Shown here piece after piece: positions 58,417 to 64,000 of a DNA stretch of 64,000 nucleotides. A model generated the notes under the pieces. That model was not told the origin of the DNA. It made no database searches and was given only the letters and a program-made list of their open reading frames with translations. Source of the stretch: Gonatopus flavifemur (taxonomy: Eukaryota; Arthropoda; Insecta; Hymenoptera; Dryinidae); NCBI GenBank assembly GCA_018340375.1, contig JAFFJZ010000001.1, forward strand, positions 18,122,001-18,186,000, read 5' to 3'. The translations under genes were made by a program, and so were the position numbers. Each line of letters begins with the position of its first letter. The first letter of the stretch is position 1.

Positions 58417-61400
58417 GTATCATCTGAATTTTTTATAACTAGCTCCTCGAATCGTTGATACAATTAAAAAAGATATTTTCTAAACCCTCTTCTCTGGGAA
58501 AGAAAAAACAACACAACACAAACAACAATGAAAACAGAAATATTATTTTCAAGTGTCTCTCTTCGAATACAGTTGAAGTGGTGCAATGATTTGAAATCTA
58601 CCTTCGCATGGTATTTTTGTTTTGTTTTATTCAAGCACACATTTCCACCTAAATTGAAATTTGGAGTGTTGAAAAAGAAAAAAACATTCACAGCCACGAG
58701 TGTTCACATTTTAGAGAAACATCCATAAATGCTCAGTAGGGCACTAGACGCGTTTAACATCGGTATTATTTAGAGGTGTACGGACTACGACGGATGCATG
58801 TATATGTAGCCTCTCTTCTCGTCGTCGTACTCGTCGTCTCGTCGACCATGTATTTGCATAGACCGAAACCCTGAGCCTAGACACTGTGTGAATATGTATC
58901 GTCTGGATTTGCCTGTCGCGCGTCGGGTTGCGTCGTCGTAAACGTGGAAGCCTGGCTCTTGTCTGATTTATCGTGCCAGGCGATTGCTATAGAATATGCA
59001 CGCGTTATTACTTGGTTGTATTTGTCGTCTCTGCACATAAAGGATAAACTCTGTATGGATATTATTGTCGTATTCGACGTGAATGGTGTTCTTTTTTCTT
59101 CAATTAAACAGGAAAAAAAGACACGTGAAAAAAATTTCATTGAAACTTGGAGGCGGTAGAACGATGAACATAATGGAACAGATTGATCGGATAAATGAGG
59201 TAATGAGGGGTGAATGAATTCTTCCTTTCTTTTGTTAAAAGCACTTATGAATTGTAAATCATCTCGATTAATATGTCATGAAAACTGTTGGTTGCTCGGT
59301 ACGTATGTAGAGGTATATTCATCGATAATATCGTTGATGCATTTGTTGATGCTGTTAGATCGACGGGATTTATGAAAACAGGATGCGAAGCAACAACAGC
59401 GGTGATGACGTCGAAAGCTGAGCGTAATTATACTTCACCGCGTACATAAATCTCATGTAACGATGTAACGCGTTAACGTCCGCTAATAGCATTAATTAGA
59501 GGAGCTTCCTCCTCCCTGCTTCTCTGCGCCTCTTCCAACATATTATGTGCCAGGGGAAACCTTGAATATACATATATATTGCAATTAGGACGATTCTTTT
59601 ATCTCATAGCTCCGGGTTTCTCTATTATCTTCTTTTTCCCTCGATGCCTTATTACTCCCGATGAAAATCCTGAACTCGGTGCTTTGGGACATTAAAATTG
59701 AATCCAGAAAAATGTTTTAATGCGGATAAAGCTGTACGATAGATAAAATTGTTAATTCCTCGATGTCCCTTTTGTAACTGATGGAAATTCATTCTCCCAC
59801 GATGAGACGTATGCGTATTCGTGATATTGAAAATTTTAGCGGATTTGTCGGAATCCGTTTAACAAATCCCAAATTACCACAAAAGTGAATGACGGTGATG
59901 ATCCATCGATGCGTTCGTTCGTTCGTTCGTTCGCATTTGCATTTCGTTTCATCATCCTTGTTATCAAATACATCTCGAATAGATCGGGGAGTATTTCCTT
60001 CTGTTTCACGTGAAAACACATGTCAGGAAAGGTTATTGTAATCAGTATTTCTCGTGCTTTTCGTGTTCCATGAAAACGCGGATTCAATACCGAGGTCCTA
60101 ATAAATATCGATTGAACGATGGAACATATTTAGCGCTGTACGTCTAGTACCATCCCATTCATCAATTTGACGGGTATTCGCAGAATATTTTGAATCAAAC
60201 CAAGAATATGTAAAATAATCTATCACCGATACGATAGTTTTTCATAAAGGTTAATTTTTCGGGGAATCGGTGGAAGCCAAGAGAGAAGTAAAAATGCGAT
60301 GTAAACACCTGCGCAATTGGAAAGAACGCTTCCCTCTTCCCTTTCTCTCTTCTTTCCCTCTCTCTACCATCCGCTTTGAATACCCTGAACCCTTTGAAAT
60401 CCGCCATAAAATCGTTAAACTTATACGACGCTGCAGCTCCAACACTGCATCTATCGATCGCCATACTAATTGCCAACGGCGTGATTTACCGTTGGTCCAG
60501 ATTAAAATGGAATGGTCTTCTCGTAATTCTTGTAACTACAACGCGACACGCCAATGTCGTTACTCCGCTGCAACGTCATATCTTCGTTTAAGGATGATGG
60601 AATGAAAATTATTCCGTCAAGGTAGAGATTGAAATCAAGACTAATAAATTATAACCCACCTCGATCAAATCGATATCATTACAAACAAGATTCTTTGAAC
60701 TTTGATGATCTCTCTGATGGCTCCTCCCGAGTTACTATGATGTCGATCAAAGAACTTTTTCATCAAAACTTCCGACCTCTCTTTGATTTTTCGATGTCCT
60801 CGAATACTGCCGGCTACCTTCTTTTTGCTACTTTCCTATCGCCGTTTTTCGTCCACTTATATGGGATTCTTCTTACCTTTCTTTTACGATGTCATATATC
60901 TTCTTCCCTTGAAAGACTAATCGCTGGACCAACTATTGTCAAGGGATCCGAAACTTTTCTGGGATAAGAGATAAGACATAAGAAAACATGTGAGTACAGA
61001 TGAAGATAAGATATGAAATGTACCAAGTTTTGAGATGTAACCGTGTACATCTTTCCTATCGTCTCGCTAAAGTTTTCTTCTCTTCATGAATATTTTGTTT
61101 TTCCTAGAAGGAGAAAGATATCAATCACCGTGAGAAATAATGAAATAGAATTGAGATTATCCAGAGTTAAATCTCCTCAATCAATCTAATCAGATTTCAC
61201 GCTAATACGTCAATGCGAGCTTTCATCTCAATTCCGTCGTTGAAAATACAATTAGAACCTCGAGATAATACATTTTTCTTTTTTCAATTTTCCTTCCTTT
61301 CTCCGGTGACTCTACAGAACGAAGCAGCGAATAGAACTATCGTGGGAATATCAGCGGAAAACGATGACTGATACCCGACGAATTCAAAGGTCAGATAACT

Positions 61401-62937
61401 CTTGAATTTCCTGAGGGAAATTATTGGAGCTCTCGTAATCCTTGCACGAAGATACCTTTATGCCGTACACCGCTGAATCTCCATTAGACGAGGGGCAATC
61501 TTCTCGCGCTTTGCCTATGGCTATTCGTTTTAACTTGTATAGAGGAGGTTGAAAAGTTGACAATGACAAATAAAAGCCCTACAAAGAGTGCAAAATAAAT
61601 CCGAATACAATATATATGTATATACGTATGTATTTTCTTTTCTTTTTTTGTTTTTTTTCTTCTATTTCCAATCCAGTAATTTTGACGACCGAAAATCTCC
61701 TCGGGGTATACATTTTTTTTCAATAACAGTAGTATCTCCAACCACCTCGCCTAGTCATCGCCATCGCCATCGCCATCGGTTCCCCTTTACTACCTCATCT
61801 TATGTGTATATTTGACTTTCAAACTCCGACTAGAGAGCCATCGCTGTATTTTCAGTCCTCCTGGGTGTTATATTTCTTCTCCTCTCCTCATTCTCGATTC
61901 AAATTCGAAATTCGATAAACGTACTTTTCATATGATGTAATATCTTCTGAATTTCGAGCCTCATGAAATTTCATTCGATACGTGTACCTATCAATATTTA
62001 TCGGAATACACTTTTCATTGAATTCTTCTTGCCTTATTGAATTTTTATTCTCACCCTCTTTTTAAGAAAAAACAATTTCCATGCAAACTGAATTTAGATT
62101 GGATCAAAGAGATTCACATTTTTTTTTAGATTCTGCTATTCACCCTTGAAAGAGCTTTATTTCTTCGATCATTGTGATTCTAAAAAGTCTTCCATCCATC
62201 TTGAGGTATTCCAAGAGTTCGTTCTATCTATAATCCACATTCGATACATCAATGCTTGGAATAGCAGCAAAAAAGAAAAGAGTTCGAACATTCCACGACA
62301 TATTCTGCATTCTGATTCATACCCGGTCATTCGGGGATTAAACGATAATTTGCTGTCCAAAGAACGAGAACGATTTATAGTTTTATCTCAAATGTTGAAT
62401 GAAAATAATGAAGAATGATTCCCGATGAACCTTGAATTTCGCTTTACGTGTCACTCTTTGGGGAGTAAAAGGAAAGAATTCGCGTACATTCCTTGAAACC
62501 TTTGAAGAATCGAGATATGATATTTCATAGCGAGCGAAAGAATGAAAGGAACAAACGAAAGGAAAAGAAGAGGGTGAGATTGAAATCAAGGATCAACTAT
62601 TTACCAATTAATTAACGGGAGTCCGTCCAAACTTTTGCTATTAGTCTGAATAATTGGAGTACCAAGTTTTCCCTCAAGTACCCAGCCTCTCCCCGGTATG
62701 CTGGTTTCCTTCTCTTCTTTGATTCTCATCTTTACTATTTCCCTAAAGCAGGATTGTGAAACGACGGCGCACCACCACTTTTGAAGCCAAACGTGACTTT
62801 GGAGTCAACCACCCAACTCGTTTGCTTCTTCCGCTTTGTAAAAGTTGTACAGGTATATAAGATTGACGAGGAATGCATATCGCGAGGATATTGAGGCTAA
62901 TCGAATGATAAGGTTTCAAGAGTAGAGTGGACATTTG
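58417..62937 (+). other. Downstream LMLN intron or intergenic sequence
   Basis: No further LMLN exon recognised. Simple repeats: GTTC repeats at 59914-59934 and CATCGC repeats at 61757-61778. A GC-richer block at 60370-60600 is open in three frames (111, 71 and 64 codons) without domain or splice sites. Confidence 0.5.
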
Positions 62938-63405
62938 AAGAGAGGTTCTCATCTAGCGACTCCAAAATAAGGTGATTTTCTCGAATTTTGTTTTCCATGG
63001 TAGGAAGTGAATAAAGAACTCCGGGGTTTTCACACTTCTTAATTGAGTCTTGAGGTACATGTACAAATTCTTTCCAGTGAAAAATAATGCCATGGGGATT
63101 GTTGATACGTGTTGAAACATAACCACCTAAAAGAACAGTGATTGATCGGGTGTTACTATAGCACTTACAAAAATTATCAGAAATCACAAATCCAAAAATT
63201 TGTATAAAATATATTATATTTGTTGGAGGTTGTACCAATAAATCCAATCAAAAAAATGACAGACATGCTCGCTCTTTAAAGTGCTGCAAAAAGAAAAAAA
63301 AGGCAAATTCAAACAGCTTCAGAATAAAAGAAGAAGAAACGATCCGTTCAGTAGTTTTTGAGAAAATCACCTTATTTTGGAATTCGCTTGATGAGAACCT
63401 TCCCT
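62938..63405 (-). mobile_element. TTAA-flanked family, compact 468-bp form
   Basis: Both ends match the long form at 39610-41362 but in the opposite orientation: AGAGAGGTTCTCATCTAGCG at the left and AAGGTTCTCATCAAGCGAAT inverted at the right. The middle, including the 319-bp repeats, is absent. The flanks are not TTAA here. A frame on the minus strand (from LLVQPPTNIIYFIQIFGF) runs 116 codons and parallels the shorter frame in the long form. Confidence 0.88.
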
Positions 63406-64000
63406 GAAAAACTCAACCCAGCTGTCCTAAATTTGAGATCTTAAACAGGATTTGGTAATAGACAGTTCAATAACGGGGCATCACTGGACCATAGATTAAT
63501 TTACAATTCATGACACCGATTAATGGATTATAGAGAGTTGACTAGGGAATGATGACGCGAATCCGATAATTACAGTAGATAGTCGGTTGCGTATGACATT
63601 AATAAGTTATATTTGAACGTGACTCATTAATAGCGGATTCCCTAGTACGGATGCTGGAGGCATTGACAACAGGCCACGCAACGCTAGACGACTAGACACC
63701 TTGCAAGTGCCTTACAAGTGCTTTGGAAGTTGCCTAGTTTTCCTCTAGTCCAGCGTTGCATGACTTATCTGTGCTCAAAGCATTCATGCTAGGATTATTG
63801 ATACTCGTTCTCCAAATCTGATTGGAATACATGGCAAACATACACATGTTTTTTCACGGTCAACAGATCAAAAGATTGATTCAAAAAAGAATGCCAAGTC
63901 AGTTCAAACTATAAGTTTTCAATTTGGGATTCATGTTCAACTTCTGAGTCGTCGGAACAGCACATGGAGAAGAAAGGATTCGCTGTGACAAGGAAAACCT
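63406..64000. other. Non-coding end of window with small dyads
   Basis: GACTAGGGAAT at about 63540 and its inverse ATTCCCTAGTAC at about 63640 may be ends of a roughly 105-bp MITE. GCAACGCTAGACGACTAG (63678-63695) pairs with CTAGTCCAGCGTTGC (63746-63760) to form a stem with a loop of about 50 nt. Nothing coding. Confidence 0.45.

Noticed and set aside
60270..60605. 111-codon and 71-codon frames in a GC-richer block
   Set aside because: Three frames are open together; the hydrophobic 71-residue product is not recognisable and there are no flanking splice signals. I considered a fragment of organellar or transporter origin but could not support it.

Overview
The window is about 64 kb of AT-rich, intron- and transposon-dense nuclear DNA from an animal, most likely an insect. 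The grounds are mariner transposases, many miniature inverted-repeat elements, tiny exons in very long introns, and exon peptides that best match the arthropod leishmanolysin-like (invadolysin) peptidase. A hymenopteran would fit, but the sequence alone does not prove the order. There are no bacterial operons and no CRISPR. Almost every open frame is a chance ORF or part of a transposable element. || Host gene: two short plus-strand exons belong to one gene. A 31-nt microexon (29152-29182) and an 83-nt exon (58334-58416) join in phase and encode the stretch of an M8 metallopeptidase (leishmanolysin-like, LMLN/invadolysin) that lies N-terminal to its catalytic domain. They are separated by an intron of about 29 kb, and the rest of the gene lies outside the window on both sides. 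A further exon-like segment at 13640-13733 has good splice sites and a protein-like frame but is unassigned. || 0-11 kb: a 572-bp foldback element abuts a DNA-transposon remnant carrying a PHD finger. A decayed tandem-repeat block follows at about 3.2-4.2 kb. Next comes a nearly intact mariner (28-bp perfect TA-inclusive inverted repeats; transposase spoiled only by one late stop codon) sitting inside the end of an older MITE. At 9.6-10.4 kb is an internally deleted mariner of a different family. || 11-29 kb: mostly featureless intergenic or intronic sequence with microsatellites, two MITEs, and a 1.28-kb element with three 157-bp tandem repeats (19.9-21.1 kb). || 29-58 kb (the long LMLN intron): a 1.76-kb LTR-like unit flanked by an ACTG repeat carries an antisense array of exons separated by five short GT-AG introns (66-74 nt), which is the most unusual object here. 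Many MITEs follow, with a TTAA-flanked 1.75-kb element holding 319-bp tandem repeats. An 11-bp-period palindromic ATATATGG array lies beside a three-deep nest of elements at 43.97-45.91 kb. A hAT-type MITE, a second copy of the 157-bp-repeat element with a tRNA-derived insertion, and further inverted-repeat elements complete the intron. || 58-64 kb: intron or intergenic sequence with simple repeats and a compact 468-bp derivative of the TTAA-flanked family. || Taken together, the window is one large gene body used as a transposon landing zone. Repeated families (157-bp-repeat element, TTAA family, CACTGTAAAAA MITEs, CAGGGTG foldbacks) occur in two or more copies, so boundaries could be read by comparing copies.
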